In this document: positions 22,776 through 32,360 of the stretch, piece by piece
Position numbering within the stretch: position 1 is the stretch's first letter
Layout of the letters: every line of letters begins with the position of its first letter
Origin: Paracyclopina nana
Lineage: Eukaryota > Arthropoda > Copepoda > Cyclopoida > Cyclopettidae
Reading direction: 5' to 3'
Assembly (NCBI GenBank): GCA_019096065.1
Contig: JAGUCH010000004.1
Span: 620,001-684,000, forward strand
DNA: 64,000 nucleotides
Notes under the pieces: model-generated
Databases searched by the model: none
Told to the model about the DNA's origin: nothing
The model's input: the letters and a program-made list of their open reading frames with translations, nothing else
Translations under genes and position numbers: made by a program

Positions 22776-23493
22776 ATGGCTCCTATTGTAATGGGATATT
22801 GGAATATCAGAGGGGTAAGTGTTGACACTAATGGGACCTAAGGCACCTTGCTCAATTTCATTTTTTATTATTGCAAAGTTGGCTCAACCAATCAGAATGC
22901 TTCTGGAATTTTCTGGAGCTGAGTACACTGATGTCAAGTATGAAACAGGACCTGCTCCAGACTATGACAAGACTTGTTGGACTTCAACGAAGGACTCACT
23001 GGGCCTGGATTTTCCGAATTTGCCCTATTTGGTTGATGGGGACATCAAAATCACCCAATCTAATGCCATTTTGAGACACCTGGGGCGCAAATTTGACCTG
23101 GATGGTAAAACTGAGGCTGATAAGGCCAGAGTCGACATGATGCTGGAGAATGCCATGGATTTCCGCAATGGCTTTGTCAGACTTTGCTATGGAGACTTTG
23201 ACAATGGCAAGGAGGCTTACTTGGCTGCTTTGCCAGCCAAGCTGCAAAAGTTCTCTGAATTCTTGGGGACCAGAAACTACTTCTCAGCTGACTACCTGAC
23301 CTTTCCTGATTTCCACATGTATGAAATGCTCTATTCGCACCACCAGTTGGCACCAAAGGCTGTCGAGGCCTTCCCAAATTTGGTGGCTTTTATTGCGAGG
23401 ATTGAGAATTTACCCAAGGTCAAGGAATTCTTGGCTTCAGACAGAAGCCCAAAAGCCATGAACAACAAGATGGCCAAATTTGGCAATCAATAA
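22776..23493 (+). CDS. Glutathione S-transferase, mu-class-like
   Basis: Exons 22776-22814 and 22879-23493 give 217 aa, the exact size class of mu GSTs. It conjugates glutathione to electrophiles in the cytosol. The catalytic Tyr sits in MGYWNIRG. The glutathione site includes LPYLVDGDIKITQSNAI, with the SNAI motif typical of mu and sigma classes. The helical C-terminal domain contains LTFPDFHMYEMLY. The first exon has only 13 codons, an intron position common in mu GST genes. AATAAA overlaps the stop (23489-23494). It runs tail to tail with the trehalase. Confidence 0.9.
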
Positions 23494-23548
23494 AGAAAAC
23501 AACATTCATCTATTTCTAGCAGTATGAGGAATAGGAAAAAATACTCTT

Positions 23549-25172
23549 TTATGGATTCTTGAAGGTCAATCTGTCTGCGTACATGTCCAAAAAGTCCAAA
23601 ATCACCCCATTGGTCCATCCAAAGCCCAACTGGATCTCATACTCTCCTCCACCTCCAATTCTGGTGGCTGATGTGGCATTGTACTTCTCAAACATGTGGC
23701 CTTTATTCATGAAGTTCAAGTAGGCTCCTCTCACCCTCTTGTCAGCCAGCATGAAGGCCATTTCCTTGGCCTCAGGCAGCCCAGTTTTCTCCAGGCCCTG
23801 GACCACCATGTGCTCTAGGGGTGGCCAACAATTGGGGAAATCCCATTGCTGTCCACTATTGGAGAAACTTGTGGGAAGGCCACCAGGATGGAGGCCCAGA
23901 TTCTGCTTGATGACATAATGGACTGCAGCCTTGATCTGGCTTTGCTTGTTGGAATGGCTGGTGAAAGTTTCAGTCCACAAGGGGACAAGGTTGGCTGGGC
24001 TGAAAAACTTTCTTGGTTTGGCTGAGACAAAGTCATAGTCATACCAGATGCCATCCTCAGAGTTCCAGAGGACAGCCTCCACAGCCTCGGTGAGGCCCTG
24101 GGCCACCAGTGCAAATTCTTGGGCCTTGCCATGCTCTTCAAATTGTGTGCAATATTCTGACAAAATCTGTGCATTCAAAGCATAGTAGCAGTTGAGGTCA
24201 ACGGGGATAATGGACCTCGGTTTGGTATCCTCGAGGCTGCCCTCATTGGAGCCATTCTTGATGAACCATCTGGATGAGTAGTCCCAGCCTGTCTCAGCAC
24301 CTGTCTTGAGCTCCCAATACAGACTTGCCTTTTCAGCCTCAGCAGCCTCAGAATTCAAATTGGAGGCCAGCTCATAGTCCTCAAAGTAAGACTCTGGCCT
24401 TGGCCCATTGTCTTCGCAGTTGAACCTTACCATTTTGTACACTTGGCCTTTGTAATTGATGGAGACCATATGATGGTTTTGCCAGTAGGCAAACTCCTGC
24501 ACCATGAAGGCCAGAATGGCCCTGACAAACTCCTTGTCCCCAGTGGCCTTGTCATACTCCTTGACCATCTGGATGAACATTGGAGGCTGGGATCGATTTA
24601 AGTAATAGCTTCGGCCTCCATTGGGAATCATGCCAAATTGCTGGATCAGGTGGACAAAATTCAACAGTAGGCCTTTGACAGTGTTGAACATTTCACATTG
24701 GAGGAGACCTCTGATGATCCAGAAGCTGTCCCAGTAGTAGACTTCTCTGAACCTGCCTCCAGGCACAATGACAGGGTGGGGCAAGAATAGCAATGAGCAT
24801 CGGTCTGGATGCTCTTCAACCTCCTGCTTGATCTTCCTGCATAGGATTTTCCACCTGGCATTGAGATCTTGGGCAAACATGGCATAATGGAGATCAGTGA
24901 TTCTGCCAACGATCTTGGGACTGGCCACCCAATCCTCTGGAATGTGATCTTCCATTTGGTTCTCCATGGTGAAGCAGTTGGCCACAAAAGCTTCAATGGC
25001 TTCCTTGCTTGGGCTAGGATGATGAGCAAGGATCATTTCCCTGAACTGATTTTCCACCTCACTGGGACTAAACTTGAGCTTCATGTCCACAAAGGTTTTG
25101 GAGTCTGAGAATATCCTGGACATTTGGACAATGTGCAGGATGGAGTCCTCCCCATTGGACTCAAAAAGAGAC
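23549..25172 (-). CDS. Trehalase (GH37); first exon not located
   Basis: The exon 25172-23549 carries 541 codons including stop. Trehalase splits trehalose, the arthropod blood sugar, into two glucoses. Both family signatures are intact: PGGRFREVYYWDSFW and QWDFPNCWPP; the glycine-rich GGGGEYEIQ loop and NDSKTFVDM-like start (SDSKTFVDMKL) are present. The frame opens before ATG 25123: an acceptor at 25173 (tttgtttcag) leads into SLFESNGEDSILHIVQ, which matches the conserved N-terminus, so a further exon is expected upstream. I cannot find it convincingly within the 790 bases before the next gene. A signal peptide or membrane anchor therefore cannot be judged. Confidence 0.9.
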
Positions 25173-25962
25173 CTGAAACAAATTTCATTTCTTTACACAC
25201 TAGACTGAGCAGGCCGAGAAACCACACATCCACACAGTTGATGTCATAAAGCAGCCAACTGTGACTTTTATGCTGGATATAATGTACACAACATTTTGTC
25301 TGTATAGCCTTGGTAATTGTCTATGTTGCAAAACTCTTAATGATTCAAGGTCTCAGCAAGGCAAAACCTTTTGACTTAATTAATTAGTCTCACTTTGAGT
25401 ATATAAACTTTCAAAGTATTGCTTAATTCAAACAAAAGTCAATTAAACATTAAATATAAAGTCAGGTTTGATTAAAAACAAAATCCAGTTTATTTCAAAG
25501 TTATTTTAAGTTTATTTCCAAACAATGTCAAGCTTCTTGAGATCAGTCAATATCATTAGAAAAAATAATTCAAGTATTTAAGTCAAGTTGATAAAAAAGA
25601 TATAAAGTCAAGTTTATATCTAAATAAAGTCAAGGCTATTTCTAAATAAAGTCAAGCTTATTTCTAAATAAAGTCAAGCTTATTTCTAAATAAAGTCAAG
25701 ATAATGAATAAAGCTAACTTTAAAATAAGTTCAAATTTACTTAAAAACTAAGTTACCAAAGGACAAAACTTAAGTAATGTGCCATTGTGACTTATTTTTT
25801 AGGCTTCATTTGCCAGCAGGTAGCACATAGAGTTGCATATAGCTTCAAACAGAAAGTAGTGCCATCCAGCTTTGCTTCTCTAGGTCAGTAGGTTTTTGCC
25901 ACTCGAGGTGATCACATGTCAACATGCACTGAGGTGTTTTATCATATAGTGCAACCACAAAA
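25173..25962. other. Head-to-head region between trehalase and the XXYLT1-like gene
   Basis: About 790 AT-rich bases. On the minus strand GCATAAAAGTC near 25264 could be a TATA-like element for trehalase, but the stretch after it has an in-frame stop if joined to the trehalase exon. A 22-bp tandem repeat lies at 25621-25708. No other gene is seen. Confidence 0.35.
25621..25708. repeat. Tandem repeat, 22-bp unit, four copies
   Basis: Copies of taaataaagtcaagctta (plus tttc) start at 25621, 25643, 25665 and 25687. Looser TAAAGTCAAG-like units extend the pattern left to about 25440. Confidence 0.8.
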
Positions 25963-27681
25963 ATGGAGATCAGGGCTAGAACTGGAGCCAATGAAGGCCA
26001 GTTCATCTATGAATGGGCAGATGATGGCAAGAGGACTGAGGTCAAGAGAAGCCTTTGGTGGAGGTCAATCAGACATGAGGCCAGGGTCACTTGGAACCTT
26101 TTCAAAGGCTCCAAGATTGCATACCTCTTCATTCCAGCCTTGATCTCTTTATTTTGGCTGTTGATCTGCCTAGTGACCACAAGGACACCTAATGTGACCT
26201 TAGAGGAGCAATACATCAAGGTAACTTTACTCAGTGCACTTTATCTTGTCAACTTGAATTTGAGCCTAAAACCAATAAATATAGTTCTTCTTTAGAACTT
26301 TAAAACAGCTTAATTAATAGCAAAATGCTGGCTTGAAAGTATAACTCTTAGCTAGCCTTGAGCTAAAAAAACTTGATTTCTCAGCTCCTGAGACCTTAGC
26401 TCAGTACATTCTCATTTCTATAGGGTTAGGTTACAAACATTTAAGACTCAATTAGTACCAAAATTGACTGTACTCAATTTTCTTCCAAGGACTTTAATAA
26501 ATATACTCATTTTTAGGAGTACATTGCACACCAAGAGGGCCATCATGAAGAAGTTGGACCAACCATTGTGGATGTGGTCCATATGCCAGTTGGCATGGCC
26601 ATCAATGTGGCCTTAGCAATACCTTTTCTAGATGTCAACCCTCTAGGAGCTGCTGAGTAAGTCACTAGGTCAGATCTAAATCTCAAAACCTGATTGAGCC
26701 AAGCTCATTGGAAAAAGTGATGAGTAACCAAAGCATTTTCTTGTAGAAATTGGGGCAGGCCTAAGAAACCTTGGAACCCTTGCCATCATCTATTGCAGTT
26801 GTATGGGATGTTTTAATTGCAGGTACATAAAAACCTTGGAGTGGATCCTACACTTCAGCACTGTGCCTATCAAGTTCCTCATCATCACCAATGAGGAGAG
26901 CTTGCCCTTGGTGGCCAAGGTCATGGCCCAAGTCAATCAAACATCCAAATGTGAATTCACATATGAACCTTTGACATTTAGCCAAATCATCCAAACCTCA
27001 AGTGATGTCATTTGCCCACAACTTGGGGCTCGAGCAGAATTCTGCGAAATCCTTTTGGGCAACATGACACCCTTGCTGTTCCCCTACATGCTCAAGGACT
27101 TGGATCATGTGGTCTACATATCAAGGACATTGGTGTTCCAAGACAACATTGGCTACCTATATCCTAAACTGAAGCAAATGAAGCGTTCGAAGGAGGGCAT
27201 TGGCATGGCCCCCGAACAATCCAAAACCTACATGCTGGCATTCTCAGCATGGCAAAGAATGAACCCTTCCACCAAACTAGGCAGACCTTTTCCAGATGGC
27301 AAACCAGGATTCAATCCGGATCTGATTTTAATGGACCTAGACAAACTTAGAGCTAGTGTCACCTACAAGTCTTTTTTCAGCGAAGCCAAACTAGCCAAAC
27401 TTGTGTCAGCTTACAGGTTCCAAAGCTCCTCAGAAGTGCCCAGCCTTGGAGACATGCTCAATCTGATGGCAGTTGATGCAGAGAGCTTATTTTTCAACTT
27501 GGGCTGTGAGTGGAATCGAAACAGTCGCGATACATCTGATGTCATCGACAAGAAGTACAATGTCTGTGATTCTGATACCATTCATGTTTGGAATGGCACT
27601 CCTAACTTGAGCTTAGTTAGCAAGGGCACAAGCTCCAAAACACATAGTCGAACTTTGGTTGCCTCAAACACCAATGAATAA
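25963..27681 (+). CDS. Xyloside xylosyltransferase 1-like GT8 protein lacking the DxD motif
   Basis: Exons 25963-26220, 26517-26656 and 26823-27681 give 418 aa. Type II topology: a short basic cytoplasmic tail, one membrane helix at about residues 49-70 (YLFIPALISLFWLLICLV), then a lumenal domain. XXYLT1 adds the second xylose to O-glucose glycans on Notch EGF repeats in the ER. Shared blocks are KPGFNPDLILMDLDKLRAS (human YPGFNSGVVLMNLEALRAS), KLVSAYRF and LGCEWNR. Where GT8 enzymes have a YLDxD metal site, this protein reads HVVYISRTLVFQD, and the later GDQDFY block reads GDMLNL. It may be catalytically dead or use another mechanism. The reading frame is otherwise clean, so it is probably a functional diverged paralogue. 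Confidence 0.75.
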
Positions 27682-28493
27682 AAACTAGTTTGATTTGCAT
27701 AACTACTCAATTCTAGCAGCATAAATACTTTCATGTTGTAAAAAGGCCTCAACATGCATGTTCTATCACCAAAACAAATCCTATTAGCAAGTATTTTCAC
27801 CATGACAAAGCATAAACCGTTGAACGATACTAGGATAACCTTTGTCATATGGCAAATAGAGGTACAATCCGGATCTTATCTCAATGAGCAATGACAAGCT
27901 TTGAGCTAGCTGTATTTACTTTTGCTCTAACCTAAAGATTTACAACTTTTTGCAGTCCATGTGGTACACATTTAGAATATTGACTTACACTGTTGATGAC
28001 TGAACATCTCTACAATGCTTTGACCATAAAAACCTGATGTAGATTCTGCATGAATACTTCTGCACTAAAAGAAGCATATTTTAGCTGCATTCAGCTGATT
28101 TTGACAGTGCTTCAAGAACTGAGCCAATCACTGCATTTTTTGAGCTACTTGAGAAAGTGTCTATTTCACACACTAGGTGGCGCTAGTGATTTGAATATAA
28201 GTCAAGTTTTCCATTTAAAAAAGCCACCAGATGGCTCTTAATAAAAATCAGAAATATGGCTCTTTTTAAAAAACTAAAATTGCTAATTTTCAATTTTTAA
28301 AAAAAGTATGAAACTGAACTTTTTCTAAATGAAATACAGTATTTAAACCATTTTTTCAGAAAATAACTAATTTTGTCATACCTTTGGAAGTTTCTTTTAT
28401 TCTCAAATATGAGATTTGTGGTTGGCTGCTCAGGCTCACCAAGGCCCAAGGGAGGCATTTTTGTGGAAATTTCTGACAAAATGCCTTAAATTT
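27682..28493. other. Gene-free AT-rich region
   Basis: About 810 bases after the XXYLT1-like gene. No coding exon found. It contains the CTCF-like motif at 28171-28187 and ends at the second hairpin element. Confidence 0.35.
28171..28187 (+). promoter_or_regulatory. Strong CTCF-like motif
   Basis: The sequence cactaggtggcgctagt matches nearly every position of the CTCF core CCASYAGRKGGCRSY. It also forms a short palindrome (cactag...ctagtg). It lies in a gene-free stretch, 307 bp before the second hairpin element. Sequence match only. Confidence 0.4.
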
Positions 28494-28652
28494 GGGGATG
28501 TCTCAAAATCGGCATTTGGCGCGCGGGATTTCTCCGCATGTACATAAGGTCAGTAGCGAGGATGCTGCAGCAGCTAGATAAACTTCGCTTCTGTCCTCTT
28601 ATGTATATGTGGAGAAATCCCGCGCGCCAAATGCCGATTTTGAGACATCCCC
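28494..28652. mobile_element. Hairpin MITE, copy 2
   Basis: 159-bp core starting ggggatgtctcaaaatcggc and ending with its reverse complement. Compared with 3991-4149 only two bases differ (cgagg for caagg in the loop, tgt for ttt at the start of the right arm). The arms are about 55 bp and the loop about 49 nt. Flanks differ from copy 1; a TTT on both sides could be a 3-bp target duplication. No coding content. Confidence 0.75.
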
Positions 28653-28684
28653 TTTGGGTGATTATTATCAAATGAACTACTTTC

Positions 28685-29166
28685 TAGTGATGGAACGAGT
28701 TTGAGCTTGGCTTGAAAGCTTGAAGCTGAAACCCAGCTTGAGCTACATAAGCAAAAAGCTTGGGATCGCTCGAACCAAATTTTGAAAATCTTGAGAAAGC
28801 TTGAACCCAAAAATACAAAGCTTGAAAAAGCTTGACACTAAAAATTTTCAAAACTTTATCCATTTTTAATCAAAACAAAAAGGGCTGATTTTAAAATTAA
28901 CAAATACTTGAGGGAGTGACTTATATCTAAGTTAAAGCTATTTTTTTATTTGCGCTTTTTGAGTAATTTAGTCAAATCTGGTGACTAATCGCCATTTTTT
29001 ATGTCAAAATACAAAAAAAGTGAAAAGCTTGAAAAAAGCTTGAAATGTGAAATTTTGAGCTTGAAAAAGCTTGATAATAATTTTCAAAAGCTTGGGATCG
29101 CTTGAACACTTTTCAAAAAGCTTGAAGCTTGATCAAGCTGAAAATTTCCGGCTCGTTCCATCACTA
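28685..29166. mobile_element. hAT-type MITE with perfect 15-bp TIRs and 8-bp target-site duplication
   Basis: The ends are tagtgatggaacgag at 28685-28699 and its exact reverse complement at 29152-29166. The 8-mer ctactttc directly flanks both sides (28677-28684 and 29167-29174), the target-duplication length of hAT elements. The 482-bp interior is non-coding and dominated by repeats of AAGCTTGA and GAAAAAGCTTGA on both strands. Perfect TIRs and TSD imply a fairly recent insertion. Confidence 0.9.
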
Positions 29167-29174
29167 CTACTTTC

Positions 29175-30176
29175 TCTCGCTGCTACAGAGATTGGAGAGA
29201 CAATGATTGAAAGTTGGTACATGAGCTTTCAGCTGTTTAAACAGAGGAGTTGGCGCGCGCGCGCGCCCGTTTTGTAACATAGAGCGCGCGCTCAAAGTTC
29301 GCGAAAGCCACGTACGGCCTTCAAGGCTCCCTTTTTGGCCTCTAACCGGAAATTTCCAGTTACTAAACTTATGGCGTCGCAAGGCCAAGCGGAAAATCGA
29401 GGCCATTCTCCAGAAGCCTCTTTTTTAAATGCAGTTCTATTTTTAGTGGATCACCCTTTTTTTGCAGAACTTCTTCTTTCTTTTAAGATTTGAAAAAAAT
29501 TTGAAGAATGTTGCCAAAAAAGTGTTTGTCAAGGGCAAATAAAACACTGAGAGCAAGGGTTAAAACTACGGAATTTCATCATAGTTTCATAGCACTGAAA
29601 TCAACATGTTTTTGATCCTTTGTTTTTTGATGTGGTCAGCTTTTTTAATAGAGTTGTGTAATTTAACTAGATAATTCCAATTCACAAATATCCACAATTT
29701 ATTTTTGAGCAACTAGAAAAGTGCTTGTCAACATGTTCAAATACTGATTTGGCACTTTGCTTTTTTCTAAAAATCTGAGCTGTGAGAGGCAATTTTGTAT
29801 TTTTTTTTCTAATGAAAAATAATTATTTGAAATATTTAAAAATTTCAATGCCAATCTAAGATAATTAGTAGGTATACATGACCTTATTTGATAGTAATTT
29901 ATGGCTTGCACTCTTGCATATTTTGCAATCCTTTTGTGAAAATGCACAAAACAATACACAGACCAATTACTCGTCTGCAGTTTTTTCTGCATCACCCTTT
30001 AAGGCTGAAAAAAATAGCAACCATCTGTGGGTGTCAGACACGCATGCTTTATAAGAAAATCGACCGTTACAGATTTGTCTTTACAACAGATTGGCCTTGG
30101 CATTGGTTGAGTGTACTTATGTATAGCATACAACTTTGAACTTGAAAATCAGTCTGAGAAAAACCACTGAACAGAC
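29175..30176. other. Gene-free region before the cuticle gene, with a CpG-rich patch
   Basis: About 1 kb. A CpG-rich patch at 29250-29310 (ggcgcgcgcgcgcgcccg, then gagcgcgcgctc) stands out from AT-rich surroundings. Short frames here have no family resemblance. A weak TATA-like ctttataaga at 30047-30056 is 121 bp before the cuticle protein ATG. Confidence 0.35.
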
Positions 30177-31626
30177 ATGATGTTGACAACAGTGGAATTT
30201 TGCTTGATGCTTGCAGTGCTGCCATCTCAAGTCCAGCTGAGCGAGGTAAGTTGAATAAGGCTTAACTTTGGGTCACATGAGATAAAATGTAGGGTCAATA
30301 GTATGGACCACACAACAAGGCATTCTACCAATTTGGCTATCAAGTGGACACCTTGGACACTGGAGATTACCATGGGCACATGGAGCAGCAAGATGGCTAT
30401 GTGACAACAGGTACGACTTTTTCACCAACTGTCAGGCATACCGGTCAAATGTCTTATGAACAGCATGTGTATTTGTTGCTAAACAAATAAGCCAACAAGT
30501 TTACTCTGTTGATTTTGTTTATCAGCTGATATATTCAGGCATACTGGTGAAATGTCAGCTATTTGTTGTTATCATCAGCTGACATTTCACCAAAAACAAA
30601 ACAAGTTTATTCTTTACTTAGCCTCAGCTGACAAAGGCATACCGGTCAAATGTCAGCTGCTCCTGCTCAGTTTTCTTGCATGAGTATTTTTTGCTAAACA
30701 AATAAGCCAACAAGTTCACTCTGTTGATTTTGTTTATCAGCTGAATTGTGAAATGTCAGCTGTTTTTGTTGTTACTTGTTATGTCATCTGTTGATAACAA
30801 AACAAGTTTATTTTTTACTTAGCCTCAGCTGACAAAGGCATACCGGTCAAAAGTCAGCTGTTGAAGAGTCAATTTTGTTTACTTTTCAGGGGAGTTCAAA
30901 GTGAGGCTCCCAGATGGGCGGCTCCAAGTGACAAGCTACCAAGCAGATGACAAGGGTTTTAGGCCCAGGGTTTCCTATGAAATTGACCCTTTGTTTGTTC
31001 CTCCTCCTGAGCCAGAAGAAATTCCCTATGAGGTCAAAAGAAAGCCAGTGAGGAGGCCACCCCCTAAAACATATGACTCCAATGAACATACATACTTACC
31101 CCCTCAAATCAACTATGACCCCAGGAAGGAGCATCATACGCCCATAGCCCCAACTTATGTGACTCCAAGGCCAAATTATGATGCCCCACCCCAAGAGAGC
31201 TATGCCCCACCCCAGGAGAGCTATGCCCCACCCCAAGAAAGCTACAGACCTCCACAAGAGGCTTATCATGCCCCTCCCCCAAAAAATGAATATTTACCAC
31301 CTAGGGAACATTATGCTCCCCCATCAGACATCAACTACTTGGACTACAACCCACCCATAATTAATTATAGGCCCAAAAGCCATGAGTATGACTACAATTA
31401 CATCAGTTCAGAAATGTACACACCAAGCATTGACAGAATTGATGACCCTGACAGGGTAAGAAAAATCCATGTCTGTACATAAGTAATGATTGACTGGTTC
31501 TAATTTCAGGATGATGAGGAGCATGTTTTTCCAAAGACAAACACTGAAGGTCAAAAGTATTATTTGGTGCCTATGAAAGGTCAAACCAAGCCAGTGTTGG
31601 CCTTGCTTGTCAAAAAGAAAGAATGA
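30177..31626 (+). CDS. Secreted cuticle protein with Rebers-Riddiford chitin-binding domain and proline/tyrosine-rich tail
   Basis: Exons 30177-30245, 30302-30410, 30890-31455 and 31510-31626 give 286 aa. The first exon encodes a signal peptide (MLTTVEFCLMLAVLPSQVQ). The RR domain spans about residues 30-85: FGYQVDTLDTGDYHGHMEQQ, then TGEFKVRLPDGRLQVTSYQAD and GFRPRVSYE, the pfam00379 pattern that binds chitin fibres. The rest is low-complexity with YAPPQES repeated three times and many PPP and YDP motifs, as in structural exoskeleton proteins that are cross-linked through tyrosine. A nearer acceptor at 30292 would bring an in-frame stop, so 30302 is used. Intron 2 carries a 201-bp tandem repeat. 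This gene is strong evidence for an arthropod. Confidence 0.88.
30434..30870. repeat. 201-bp tandem repeat inside the cuticle gene intron
   Basis: aggcataccggtcaaa begins at 30434, 30635 and 30836, a period of 201 bases. Shared blocks include ctaaacaaataagccaacaa, ctctgttgattttgtttatc and repeated cagctgacattt/atgtcagctg, which form inverted pairs. A little over two copies. Confidence 0.85.
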
Positions 31627-32360
31627 TCTGACAATTCCATGTTGGTAACAGATGCTGACCTTGCTCTCAACTTGGATGTGTCTGTGGCCAGTAAAAGGAC
31701 CTAGTGCAATTTTATTATTATTATCATTATAGTAGAGTAATTATCTGCTGAAGCCAAGAATGCATTTAGTCATGAAATATTGCTGGCAATATTTCTGTAG
31801 TGGTAAAAATTGAAATAAATTACTTAATATAACATAATGACACCATATTAAACTTAAAGTCCTTCATGCCTTTATAGCTAAAGTTAATTCCAAATTAAAA
31901 GACAGGGAAAAAATTAGAGTGCAAAGTTCATTCTTATCAGGTTCATAGTGCAACAACCTTAGGAGTGAGGACCATGTGCTGCATTACATAACAAATAGAG
32001 TCTGACAACTGAGAGCAAGGCATAGATGAACTCAATCTAAGGCTCATTCTGCTCATATCTGACATAAAAACTCATCCCTGTACACAATTCCTGGCCAAAG
32101 TGAAATATGGCAATTAAAGACATATGCATAAAATATTGCTTTGCTCAAGACTGCTTAATTTCTGCTCAAAAGAGCTTTAAAAACACCTCTTTGTTCTATG
32201 CCTGAAACAAGCTTGAGCCCAATTCTGCAATTTATGCTCACTTTTGTTGAGCAAGATTCTTGTTGATGTTATCTCCTTGCTGTTTGCTCAGCTGCATTTA
32301 CTTTACACTAATTCAGTATTTCAGTAATGTGATCCAGCTTTGTCATCAGTCCTTGAGACA
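31627..32360. other. Intergenic region between cuticle protein and DHCR24
   Basis: About 730 AT-rich bases in tandem-gene context. It holds the cuticle gene 3' UTR and the DHCR24 promoter. I see no gene or strong motif. Confidence 0.3.

Noticed and set aside
29167-29406. 79-codon minus-strand frame over the CpG-rich patch
   Set aside because: Basic low-complexity product of GC-rich repeat sequence, no conservation signal; not a gene.
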